A stretch of 64,000 nt of DNA from Kryptolebias marmoratus (Eukaryota; Chordata; Actinopteri; Cyprinodontiformes; Rivulidae), in NCBI RefSeq assembly GCF_001649575.2, contig NC_051443.1, positions 820,536 through 884,535 of the forward strand, written 5' to 3'. The notes beneath the pieces are model-generated. The model worked only from the letters and a program-made list of their open reading frames with translations. It was not told the DNA's origin and ran no database searches. Both the position numbers and the translations under genes were made by a program. Positions within the stretch are counted from its first letter, which is position 1. Every line of letters begins with the position of its first letter. Positions 41,966 to 52,045 of the stretch are shown here, one piece after another.

Positions 41966-44005
41966 AATGTTTTTAATTGTCCAGTTTGTATTTTGGTCCT
42001 ACACACTTAGTGATAGCTCAAAGGTGAAAGGTGCAAGGAGAGAAGGAGGGGGGAGCCACAGAGGGAGGCTGCGGGGCTTTTATGTGGCCGTTTGTCCTGT
42101 TTATGTGTCTCTGCCTCTCCTCTCTCCTCTGCACGCTGCACTGATGGCAGCGTGCCTGTAATTGATGGCACCATATTGCTGTGGTGTAGCAGGTTTAATG
42201 GGGCTTGACAGAGCAAGGGAAAGCAGCATGCAACCAGGGTAGAACTTAACCCTTTCACACACACTCCAGCCTCCGTCTTGTCTTTGCACCCCCTCCCCCT
42301 GCGCACCCAGTGCATGCAAAAGCAAATGAGAATACAAATACGCCCTGGGTGATTAGCTTGTTTACAATTCCTACTGTTATCAGTGTTCATGGTAATGGTG
42401 GTTTGGTTCATGATCAAGGAAGCTCAGACACCCCTCTGACTCCACTTCTGCAAATAAACACTTGCCAGCTGTCGGTGCTCTCCACTGTTTTGCTCCGAGG
42501 AGCCTAAATGTGTTTGACAAAGGTAAACGGTTGGGAATTTATTTTCTTCAAACTTGCGGCCAGGTTGCAGTTTGCCACATGGTCTGCAGGGGTCAGCATG
42601 TATCCAAGATAGCAGCATGGCCACCGCCTTCTTTCTTGGATTTCCAAAGGCATCCAGTCCAGCATTTTGGATGTGTTTATTTTGTTATGAGGGAATTTCA
42701 TAGCCTGAACAGAGGCTTGCATTAAATGGGAAGCGTTATCCTTCGCTCAGGCACTCATGCACGTGAATTTGCTCGTGTACACACTATATGCACCATTAAT
42801 CAATAGAGAGGATGAAACGATGCTATTGTGTGCAAGGCAAGGCGAACGGCGTGTTGAAGAATGAACAAGTTAAAGCTGCTGGCAAATCATTAATGTAAGG
42901 TGTTGGTCTAAACCAAGTTCTCACACGTTCTCTGTGCAAGCTGTTCCCAGGTGACAAAAACCTGGGAACAAACACTATTTTGAGAGCCAGCATCACACCT
43001 CCCATCCTTTTTTATACCTGTCACTCATATTCCCCCTTGAATCTTTTCCTCCTTGAGAGCATTTGGATGTGGAGGACTATCATCGTGTTTTCCTTTCCTT
43101 CTTCTTCTCTTTGCACCCCTCACCAACCTGTGAACTCTTGGTCCATGTTTCTCTCTAAATTTCCCTTTCCCTTTTCTTGTTGTCTCTCTGCATTCACTCC
43201 CCTTTCTCTAACCCCCTTCACTCTCCATCATCCCAGCCTGCTTTTCTCCCCCCGCCGTCACCCTCTTCGCCAGGCCGGCTGCAGATTGGCTATTTCCTGC
43301 ACGCGCCCAGTAGAGCCCTTATCAGCAGTAAAGTGCTGATTGTTGGTCTGTCTCTCAGGCTGACTGACAGTTGAGGCTGCGCTGCTGAAATGCCTGATTT
43401 GGTCAATGTTTGTCTGTGGGGCCTTATCTTCACACCTTATATTAACTGCCTTGACAGTATGTGCAGGCAGTCTCTCTCCATCTTTTGCACCACCCTCCCA
43501 CCCCTCCCTCTATCCTCTGTCTCTATCTCCATCCACTCTCTATACTCTCTTCTTGCTCTGTAGTCTTTCAGCCAGCAGTTCAACATTTTCCTGCTGATCC
43601 TCCTCTTCTATCTTTGTTCCTTTTGTAGCTGCATCAGCACTTGAAGACCATAAACCTCACTTTATGTCTTGTTTCTTATTTCTTCCAAAAGCAGCAGTGC
43701 TATTAAAAACTGAAGGGTCAGTCCACACAAATTGGAAAAACAACCTATATTTTCACATAACTTTAGTGGAGTCAAGCCATTCAGGTAGTTACAGTTCAAT
43801 TTTCAAGAGTCCTGCAGTAATTGGAGGTGAATTGGCTTTCATTTTTATTCAATTTAGCAGTGGAAACTCACTTTTGATAAACTCACTTGCAACTCGTGTG
43901 TCCAGAAATAATATAGGTTGCCTTTAAAATGGCATTTTAGTCAACATCATTTAGACATTTTGTTACAAAAGAAAATGCCAACTAGACACACTTGTAATAA
44001 TACAT
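41966..44005. other. Intergenic region, low repeat content, pyrimidine-rich
   Basis: No ORF shows family resemblance. GC-balanced blocks at about 42090-42480 and 43265-43470 contain non-repetitive sequence ('cgtgcctgtaattgatggca', 'gtgattagcttgtttacaat', 'agcccttatcagcagtaaag') that could be conserved regulatory DNA. The 43020-43640 part is strongly C/T-biased. Confidence 0.35.
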
Positions 44006-44009
44006 TCAG

Positions 44010-44700
44010 AGTAGGGCTGGACGATATTAGGAAATGTGCAGTATTTTTCCAATGACACTGCAATGACTATATCAGTTGCTATCAACCCACATTTTCCTAA
44101 CTTTTTCGTCATTCATCAGTGTCAGTTGAACTGTTTACTCAACTTGGATTGACTAAATGCGCTGGTCAGGCAGACTAACACATTCAGCAGCCTTGGCATC
44201 ATCGGCATCAGTACGGTCTATGCTACACATACAGACTTTCACATAGTAACATGGATGTTGTTTGGTTGAGAAAACAATAACAAACTAAACAAACAGAGTC
44301 ATGCAAAAGTGTAGAACTTTAATATTAGCTATTTCACACCAGTATATCATTTCAGAGAAAGAGTTGTTTTATTAGCCTGGAAAATGATTTAAAAACTGTC
44401 ATCAGTATGGCTAGCCATTAGACTACGCTGCATGAAGTTTTTTTTTTAAGTTTCAAGGTTATTTGTCATATGCAGGAAGTACAGTGTAAATGAAATGTAT
44501 TTTGCCCTGTTTCTCTCTATATAAAAAATTAAAACCTAGAAATGAAATTTAAACAATGTCATTAAAAAAAATCTCTAAGAAAAATATTGGAACATTATAA
44601 ATGGACATAAAAGCACATCATATCAGCAGTTTGCAGTATTTCAGGACATTTAGGAGTCAGTGATCATAGGGTAAAAACTATCTGATTTGTGAGGTCCTCA
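44010..44700. repeat. Two weakly recognised dispersed repeats
   Basis: 'agggctggacgatattagga' at 44014 resembles the start of a common fish MITE-like repeat. 'tttcaaggttatttgtcata tgcaggaagta ... aatgaaatgtattttgccct' at 44452-44510 resembles another common teleost repeat. Ends are not delimited. Confidence 0.35.
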
Positions 44701-45973
44701 ACAGCTTCAACACATAAATAAAAACATTATTATTTCATAAGAATGCATTGTATTTGATTCCCTTAGCTCTAGTGTTTTTAGCCGTAGCTCCAGTTTATTC
44801 ATTGAAGTCATAGTTCATAGCAGAGTTTTAGCCCCTGAAACACACTCAAGAATCAAACACACAATACTCAAATTTTATGTGGTTTTATTACAAAAACGGG
44901 ATACATATATAGTATTTACAGATCAAGTAATGAATTATGAATAACATGGTTCCAGTAATTTTATGGTAAAAAAGGTTAAAGGGGTCATCAAGGGATGAGT
45001 CATGAAATATAAGTTTATATTTTAGATTACTGTGGATAGAGAGGTTTTAAGATTAAGCTGAATCCCTACTTAAAGAAAACCAGAATAAAAAGGTTTACTC
45101 AAAATAATAAAGAAAAAAAAATACTGCTGAATAATGAATTTAACTGTTAAATCATTTTGACACCAAAACCATAATGAGCAAGCAGATATCTGGAGATCTG
45201 ACTGTCAGGAGGGTTCTCCAGTTGTTGACCCAGGCAGAAGGAGCTGGAGATGGATGTTCGATGTTCTCAGGCTGGATTCCCACGGACCCATGAGACACTT
45301 TGGAACAGCTCCTGGGGGCATCGCTACTTGCAGCAACAGGTGGTTGGATCTTTGGACCTCAGGGCTCTCATTGGTCTGGCATCAGTGTCCCTGGAAATAA
45401 AATCACCTACAGTTGGTGGGAGGTGATTTTATCAGATGGAGGAGAACATGCAGGGCATTTTCACAGATAACGTAAGAGACAGCTTCAGCTGTGTCTGGTT
45501 CGCATCATCTTAGCTTGAAAAATCTGTTACAAAAGCAACAAAGTTCATCTGAGTTATTTCACAGAAAGAAGTCAAAGAATATCAAAAAAATCTACTCAGT
45601 TAAACAGAATTCAGTTCCTTCAAAAGTTAAATCCCATACAATTATAAGGAAACTCCTCCTGGCTGAAGCTCCTTGCTTCCTGGGTTTGAGGCAGGAAGGA
45701 GACCTGATCAGACATGTACCATAAAGAAAGCATTCGTTCCAAAGATTGTTCAGAAAGAGTTGGGAGAGCATTTTTAAAAGATAATAGCTAAGGAATTTAG
45801 GAAGGCTAAGAGCTAAGGTATTTATGATGATTTTATGTCTGGGTGGTGTTTAGATTGACTGAACAATGAAAGAAAGATACATTTCTCTTATGCACTTTTG
45901 TCTAAAAGAAATCTACTGAGAGATATTTTAACTTATAAGAAACCAACAGTTTAAACTTTAAAATCTAACTTTT
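44701..45973. other. Unrecognised intergenic DNA
   Basis: The 45190-45480 part is richer in GC than its surroundings and may belong to an old transposon, but I cannot identify it. No gene is supported. Confidence 0.4.
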
Positions 45974-46465
45974 TGTCAGGATCTGGAATTTTTTTAGTTA
46001 ATTTTGATATTGTTTTTTCATTTGGGTTGTAAGATGTTTTTTATCTTTGTGATTTCTTGTGGTTTTATTGTCATCCTCTGTGTTTGATTTATTCCCTTGT
46101 GTTTCTCATGTTTCTGCTTCCCTGTGTTCCTTGTGCCATTATTCTCTCTCCCTCTGTTCAGTTTCTCAGTCAGCCTACCACCCCCACTCTCACTGTTCCT
46201 GATCCCCCATTTAGCTCAGGTGTTTCTCATTTCCTCACTACCACAGTCATATAGATTCAGTCTGTGTCCTTCTCCACATCAGCAGTCCATTGTTGACTGG
46301 TTGGTTTTTTTCTTTGTCTCCTCATGGCTCCCTGTGTTCTTCTGTATGACTTTGTAAGTTTTTGCTGCCTTGTCAGAGTTTGTTTTTGCATTTTTATAAG
46401 AAATCAGTTTTGGTTTTTGAACTCTTGTTTGCATTCTGGGTTCCTGCCTCCTACCAAACCTGACA
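45974..46465 (+). mobile_element. LTR-like segment (TGTCAGG...CCTGACA)
   Basis: A 492-bp T/C-rich segment begins TGTCAGGATCTG and ends CCTGACA, with the TG...CA termini and short inverted ends of an LTR. The interior resembles 54957-55239 read in reverse. The flanking 5-mers (ctttt and cattc) do not match, so it is an old or rearranged copy. Confidence 0.5.
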
Positions 46466-47164
46466 CATTCTACCCTCTCCTTCACTCAGATACTTAAAAA
46501 GGTGTCAGTACCTTAGTATGATAATGAATCAACGTTTGTGCTGAAAGTGTAATAGAATTTTAACTGTAAACCAACACATGCAAACAACAACAATAAAAAC
46601 GTTATTGGAATTATCTATAAAACATCTAATAGTTCATTAAAGATTAATTTCTCAACTTCAGATGCTGGAGGGAGAGAAGTGATTAAGTAAAGCATCATTG
46701 ATTAATACAAATATTTAAACAACACTTTAAACCATAAAATGATGTCTTGTACAAACAAAACACAAAAGTAAATAAAAATTATTTAGTTTTAACAAGGCTG
46801 AGTTTCATGAGCTCTGTGATTATTCAAAGTTTCACTGAAAGTTAGGCACACTGAGAAACTCTGTGCAGTCGAGGTCACTCATCAGATAAAGGATACTGTT
46901 TTGGGGTCTAGGCTCCTCATTACCGTGGAGACGATATTTAGAATCTGCGACTGGCTGGAACACAGGTCCTTGTACTCTGAGGAAAACAAGAACTCTTATA
47001 TGAAAGTGGAACAAATATGGATCCATGTTTGATGATATCAAAACATAAACACATATAGTTCATTTTTTCTGCAATAAAGCAAACTCGCCTCCCTTTTTCC
47101 ATACTCTATGCTCTATGGCTAATGTCACCGCCAATAAGGTACCAACCATTGATAACTATTAGAA
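46466..47164. other. AT-rich intergenic DNA
   Basis: I see no recognisable gene or repeat end. Confidence 0.5.
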
Positions 47165-47560
47165 AGAGCAAGTGCTGTGTTAGAAAAATATGGAACAAAA
47201 GTATCTTTAATATAATATGGAGCTTGGTTGTTGAGATCTTTGTATGTTAGAAGTAAGATTTTAAATTCTATTCTGAATATGACAGGGAGTCAATGGAGAG
47301 AAGCTAAAGTTGTACAAATATTATCTTTCCTTCTAACTCATCAGAACTCTGGCAGCAGCATTTTGGACCAACTGAAGATGTTTCTTATTTTAGTCATATT
47401 GTGCAGGTGGAAGAAAGCCATAAATACAAATGTATCCTGTGCTGTCTAATAACTTTACCTAATGGAAGCATATTTAAAATAAGGAGTATTGGTCCAAGCA
47501 CTGAACCCCGAGGAACCCCATAGCTACCTCTAGGGTATGAAGAAAATTCATTATAAACAA
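47165..47560 (-). mobile_element. L2-type LINE fragment
   Basis: Reading minus, the segment encodes the C-terminal part of an L2-type RT polyprotein ('HLQLVQNAAARVL', then the nucleotide equivalent of the FKILLLTYKAL region). It is frameshifted. It parallels the copy at 58740. Confidence 0.65.
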
Positions 47561-47574
47561 TCACAAACAAACTG

Positions 47575-47697
47575 ACTTCTGACATGTCCAGGGTGTCCCT
47601 CGCCACAGTGACTGCTGGAGATAGGCACCAGCTTCCCGAAAGGAGAAGTGGGTAAAGAAAATGGATGGATGGATGGATGGATGGATGGATGGATGGA
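47575..47697 (+). mobile_element. LINE 3' terminus with (GATG)n tail
   Basis: 'gacatgtccagggtgtccct ... caccagcttcccgaaaggag' and 'gtaaagaaaatggatggatg' run into about nine GATG units. It is the best example of the LINE 3' end also found at 12490, 24118 and 63015. Confidence 0.75.
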
Positions 47698-48485
47698 AAA
47701 ACAAACTGGAATTCATTAGTTAAACATGATTTAAACCATTTTAGATACAGTCCTGTAATCCAAATTTGTCACCATAATGACAGGGGCGTGTACAGATATA
47801 GCACTCTACCTCAAGTAGCAGCTCCTCTTTGAAAATAACGTGTATCTGAAATAAACTTTATATCCTTAAACAGTATTAGACAAACTAGGTTCTGGAAGGG
47901 TTTCACTCATTCCCAGAGATGATACATTGGCGAGAACCATCACAAAATACACAACGCTATAGGAGATGGCAGAAATGGGGCAAGCGAGTCAGCATCCAAT
48001 TCCTCGGGACCATATCCCTCCCAGTCAACAAAATACTGGTAACCCTGACCTCGTCGACGGGAGGCCACGACCCTTCAGACAGTGAAAGCTGGGTGTCCAT
48101 CAATGTCCCGGGTGGGAGGACGGGGCTCAGAAGGAGGAATGAACAGGTTTTATCTGGAATGAACAGGTTTTATCTGAGAAACATGAAAAGTGAGATGAAT
48201 CCGGAGACTGGAGGGCAGGTGAAGGTGGACAGTGGTGGGACTGATGATGGACTGAACCTTAAACGGACCAATGAATATGGGGGAGAGCTTCCTAGACATG
48301 GACTTTAAAGGAATGTCTTTAGAAGAGAGCCAAACCTGTTGTCCAGGAGGATATTGTGGAGCAGGGGTGCATCTTCTGTCAGCAATCCTTTTATTCTGTG
48401 TGGAGGTGCGATGAAGAGCGACAATGGTGTCAGTCCATATCTTACGTCAAAGGCGGATGTGATGATTGACAGAAGTTACGGATAT

Positions 48486-48812
48486 GGGGTGGCAGTGGCT
48501 CAGGAGGTAGGGATTTGTCTTGTGATTGGAGGGTTGCTGGTTCGAACCCCCGCTCCGGCTGTCTCAGCCGTTGTGTCCTTGGGTAAGACACTTCACCCGC
48601 CTTGCCTACTGGTGGTGGTCAGAGGGCTCGGTGGCCCTGGTGTGATGGCAGCCTCACCTCTGTCAGCCCGCCCCAGGGCAGCTGTGGCTACAATGTAGCT
48701 TACTGCCATCAGTGTTTGAATGTGTGGATGAATGGGTGAATGATTGTAGTGTAAAGCACTTTGGGGTCCTTGGACTAGAAAAAGCGCCATATAAGTGCAA
48801 GCCATTTACCAA
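48486..48812 (+). mobile_element. tRNA-derived SINE inserted in Gypsy relic
   Basis: It has the A box ggcagtggctcaggaggtag, the B box ggttcgaaccc, the shared body 'ccttgggtaagacacttcac' and the tail 'agcgccatataagtgcaagc catttacca'. It is very similar to the copy at 27630 and antisense to the surrounding Gypsy. Clear target duplications were not found. Confidence 0.8.
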
Positions 48813-48819
48813 GCCATTT

Positions 48820-50035
48820 GCAAGCCATATGTTTCTCTCCTCTGAAGGAAACAGGAGTGGTTGGTAACCTAGGGAAATCTCAAAGGGAGATAAACCAGTG
48901 GCAGCAAAAACATGAGAATTATGTGCATATTCAACCCAGGGTAAATATTGGTTCCGGTCGGATGGATTTGATGAGGTTAAACAGCATTGGACTAAGGATG
49001 GCAACCGGAAGTTAGACTAACCTTGGCACCAAGAGCTGAGCAAAAGTGTCTCCAAACTTGTGAGATAAATTGGGGGCCACGGTCAGACAGAATGTCGACA
49101 GGGATGCCATGTGTGGTGATTGGTGGTTTGTGTGTGTGTGAGCACTTCCTGGTGGGCGTCTCCTGAGCTGGTGATGGACGCCTCATCACCACGCCTCTCA
49201 CACCTGTGGCTGATCAAGGTGATGGGACTTGGAGGAGTACTTAAGGCTGCAGTGAGGACCAGATCAGCGCTGGAGCATTGTTTACCATTCGGTAACATGC
49301 AGAGCCTGTGAGAGACTTAACTGTGTTTTTGTGTACTCCCTGTTGTGATCTCAGTTTGTTTTTTGTATCTGCAAAACCTGTGTTCAGGATACCCCGCTGT
49401 CTGGAACCAGTCTGGTCTGTTTTCTACTGCCTGCCGCCTAGTGAAGTACTTACCTGCGCAACGGAACCTACCTGCTCCTGCGACCATCGCCTCCTGGATT
49501 CAAAGACTGGTCAGTCGTCCTAATAATCATCACCTAACCTGCACTCGGGAAATACTCACCTCACCTGGACTTCGCTCTCTGGAACCTACATCGGACCATC
49601 ACTGGGCAAGGATCAATTCTGTCATCTCTTCCGTGTTTTGGACTTGGCCTGCTCAGTAAGAAATATCACTCAGAACATTACCTGTGCCATACCTGCTGTT
49701 CCTCTCCTCCACGATCCCATACTCACCTGATTCTCCGTTCCTCAGGTCCTGGTTCCGGTTCCCTTCTGTATATATCCCTGACACTGTAAATAAATTCACT
49801 TCCCGTTACCTGCTGGCTCCTGCATCTGTCTGTGGCCGAACTGCTCGCTTGGGTATATCTGAAAACCTGACACCATGGAGCCGGAAAACATACTTGACGA
49901 GGAGGTGGGCAGTCTGAAGGGCTGATGGAAGCTTTCTAAGGGAAACCAAATGGCAGGCTTTAGAAAAACGATCAATGATGGTGAAAATAGTGGTCATACC
50001 TTGAGACGTGGGGTATCCAGTGAAGTCGATGGCTA
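48820..50035 (-). pseudogene. Gypsy integrase remnant, split by a solo LTR
   Basis: The N-terminal half of the integrase core lies at about 49878-49997 ([26 protein letters not shown]) and the core resumes at 48992-49108 ([20 protein letters not shown]). The two halves abut exactly at the LTR insertion point. The region after the core ([20 protein letters not shown], 48820-48935) continues to the SINE. Chromodomain-like sequence ([18 protein letters not shown]) is visible near 47960-48090 with a stop in front. Confidence 0.88.
49112..49872 (+). mobile_element. Solo LTR with exact 5-bp TSD
   Basis: The 761-bp segment begins TGTGGTGATTGG and ends AAACCTGACA (TG...CA) and is flanked by CCATG at 49107-49111 and 49873-49877. 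Removing it rejoins the integrase frame of the host Gypsy relic at FRLHG|IPVD. A TATA-like 'tacttaagg' lies near 49238 and AATAAA at 49789-49794, so the LTR reads on the plus strand. No internal coding region remains, which fits LTR-LTR recombination. Confidence 0.92.
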
Positions 50036-50244
50036 TATGAGCCGTTTAGGCATGTAGAGTGGTTGTAGAAAACCAGAAGGAGGCTGGTTGCTGGTCTTAT
50101 TTCTGGCACATATAGGGCAGGCTTGGTCATAATCCATGACATCTTTATGAATGCTGGGCCAAATGGTTTGACTGGAACCAGGATGACAGGAGAACTTGGA
50201 CGTGTGAAACCAATGAATAACTCGGGTCGAACAGCAGAAGGAAC

Positions 50245-52040
50245 TTAGGTAGTGGACTGTGGTTGAGGCCTGGGATCAGGTTTCCACAGTAGGGCTTGGT
50301 TAATGATTCCCTCCATCTCCCAGGTTACCGAACCAAAAACACAGTTGGGGGGCAAGATGGTAGTGGGTTCGGATGGCGAGTTATCGGGTGAAAACTGGCA
50401 GGATAGGGCATCGAGTTTGACGTTCTTGGATCCAGGATGGTAGGAGATGGACAGGTTGAAGCGGGAGAAGTACAGGGACCAAAAGGATTGTCTGGGGTTC
50501 AAGCGTTTGGCTGACTGGAGATAAAAAAAAGGTTCTTATGATCCGTCCACACCAGCACAGGATGTTCCGACCCCTCCAACCAATGCCACCACTTCTCGAG
50601 AGATAACTTAGTGGCCCGAAGTTCTCTGCCCCCCACATGGTAGTTCTGTTCTGGTGGGGTCAAACCCCGGGAAAAGAAGGCTCAAGGGTGAAACTTCTCG
50701 TCTGGTCCGGAACGTTGAGAAAGTACAGAACCAACCCAAATCAGAGGCATCCACCTCGAGAATAAACGGTCTCTTGGGGTCAGGCTGTACTAGAACTGGG
50801 GCCTGAGAGAACATAGCCTTAAGCTTACAAAAAGCCTCTTCGGCTTCCGGTGTCAATGAAAAAGGAGTTTTTATAGAAGTAAGTGCAGTGAGTGGAGCAG
50901 CAATCTGGCTATAGTTTTGGATGAATCTGCGGTAGAGGTTAGTGAATCCTAGGAAGCGTTGGAGCTGCTTGCACTTAGATGGATCTGCTCGTATCTGCCC
51001 ACCTTCGAAGATGTACCCAAGGAAGGAGACTGACGACTTGTGAAAGTCACACTTTTCTGTCTTAACAAAAAGGCGATTCTGGAGGAGACATTAGAGCACG
51101 AGGCGGACATGTTTCTTGTGCTCGGAGAGGGTCTTGGAGAAAATGAGAATGTCATCTAGATACATGAAAACAAAAACATTTAGGAAGTCCAATTGGTGTC
51201 TTGAAGGCAGTCTTCCACTCATCTCACTGGCGATGCGGACTAGGTGGTAGGCATTGCAGAGGTCTAATTTGGAGAAGACCTGGGCCTCATGCAGGGGTTC
51301 AAAAGCAGCCGAGATGAGTGGTAAGGGGTAGTGGTTCTTAATAGTTTTTTGGTTAAGACCACGGTAATCAATGCAGGAGCGAAGGGAACCATCCTTCTTG
51401 GAAACGAGGAAAAACTCTGCTCCCAGGGATGAAGAGGAAGGACGAATTATCCCTGCGGCCAAGGACTCATTAATGTACCCCTCCATTGACTCTTGTTCCT
51501 TGTTTGAGATATTTTACAGTCTACTGGTGGGAAGAGGAGCTCCAGGGAGAAGGTCAATGGCGCAATCATAGGGACAGCGAGGTGGAAGTGAGCAGGCCTT
51601 AATCTTGTTGAATACTTGTTTGAGTCCTCGGGGACGTTACTGAGGTCCTGAGGTTCAACAAAGGGGTTAACCTCTGGAAACGGGTTATTGGGAATGGCAG
51701 CCTGGAGGCAGGAGGAGAGGCAATTGGGAGACCAGGCCCCGATCTCACCCCTTCGCCAGTTGATTTGCGGGTTATGGTTCCTCAACCAGTCAAAACCTAA
51801 AATGATTATAGGTTGAGAGGAGGAGAAGACAAAAAAAATAGTCTCTTCATGATGGTTGCCTGAAACAATAAGTCTTAATGGCTGGGTCTGATGTGTGATA
51901 AGAGGAAGGGATCTTCCATCCAAGGCTGTAGCACGCAGAGGGGTGTCTAGGGGAAAAATCTCAAGGTTACACTGTTCCACCAAGGACTGAGCTATTAACG
52001 ACTGCTCACAGCTGGAATCAATGAGGACCCTAAGACTAAG
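50245..52040 (-). pseudogene. Gypsy pol remnant: protease, RT and RNase H
   Basis: The frame 51447-51983 holds the protease region (retroviral-type aspartic protease: LIDSS catalytic block just upstream near 52020, IIILGFDWL flap-side motif near 51800). The frame 51091-51486 holds RT with [29 protein letters not shown] and YLDD, but the block between the NAYHLVRI and YLDD motifs is largely deleted and frameshifted, so the palm is incomplete. RNase H pieces are 50608-50856 (LEVDASDLG) and 50245-50502 (SISYHPGSKNVKLDALS). Stops and shifts separate the pieces; no functional protein is possible. Confidence 0.88.
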
Positions 52041-52045
52041 AGGGT

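Larger units (their letters stand above)
47900..52045 (-). mobile_element. Ty3/Gypsy chromovirus-type retrotransposon, decayed, minus copy
   Basis: Reading from 52045 leftwards the order is protease, reverse transcriptase, RNase H, integrase, chromodomain, the pol order of a chromodomain Ty3/Gypsy element. gag and flanking LTRs of this element are not seen. A 761-bp solo LTR (49112-49872) splits the integrase and a SINE (48486-48812) lies in the C-terminal region. It faces a second Gypsy pol on the plus strand from about 52050. Confidence 0.9.

Noticed and set aside
42007..42417. 136-aa minus-strand frame
   Set aside because: Cys/Leu-rich composition with no motif, no splice context and an overlapping competing frame; probably chance.
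42980..43339. 119-aa plus-strand frame
   Set aside because: Product of a pyrimidine-rich tract (Ser/Pro/Phe/Leu bias); no family resemblance.
45974..46465. Segment considered as a confirmed solo LTR
   Set aside because: Termini look right, but flanking 5-mers differ and no second copy with clear ends was found, so it is kept only as LTR-like.
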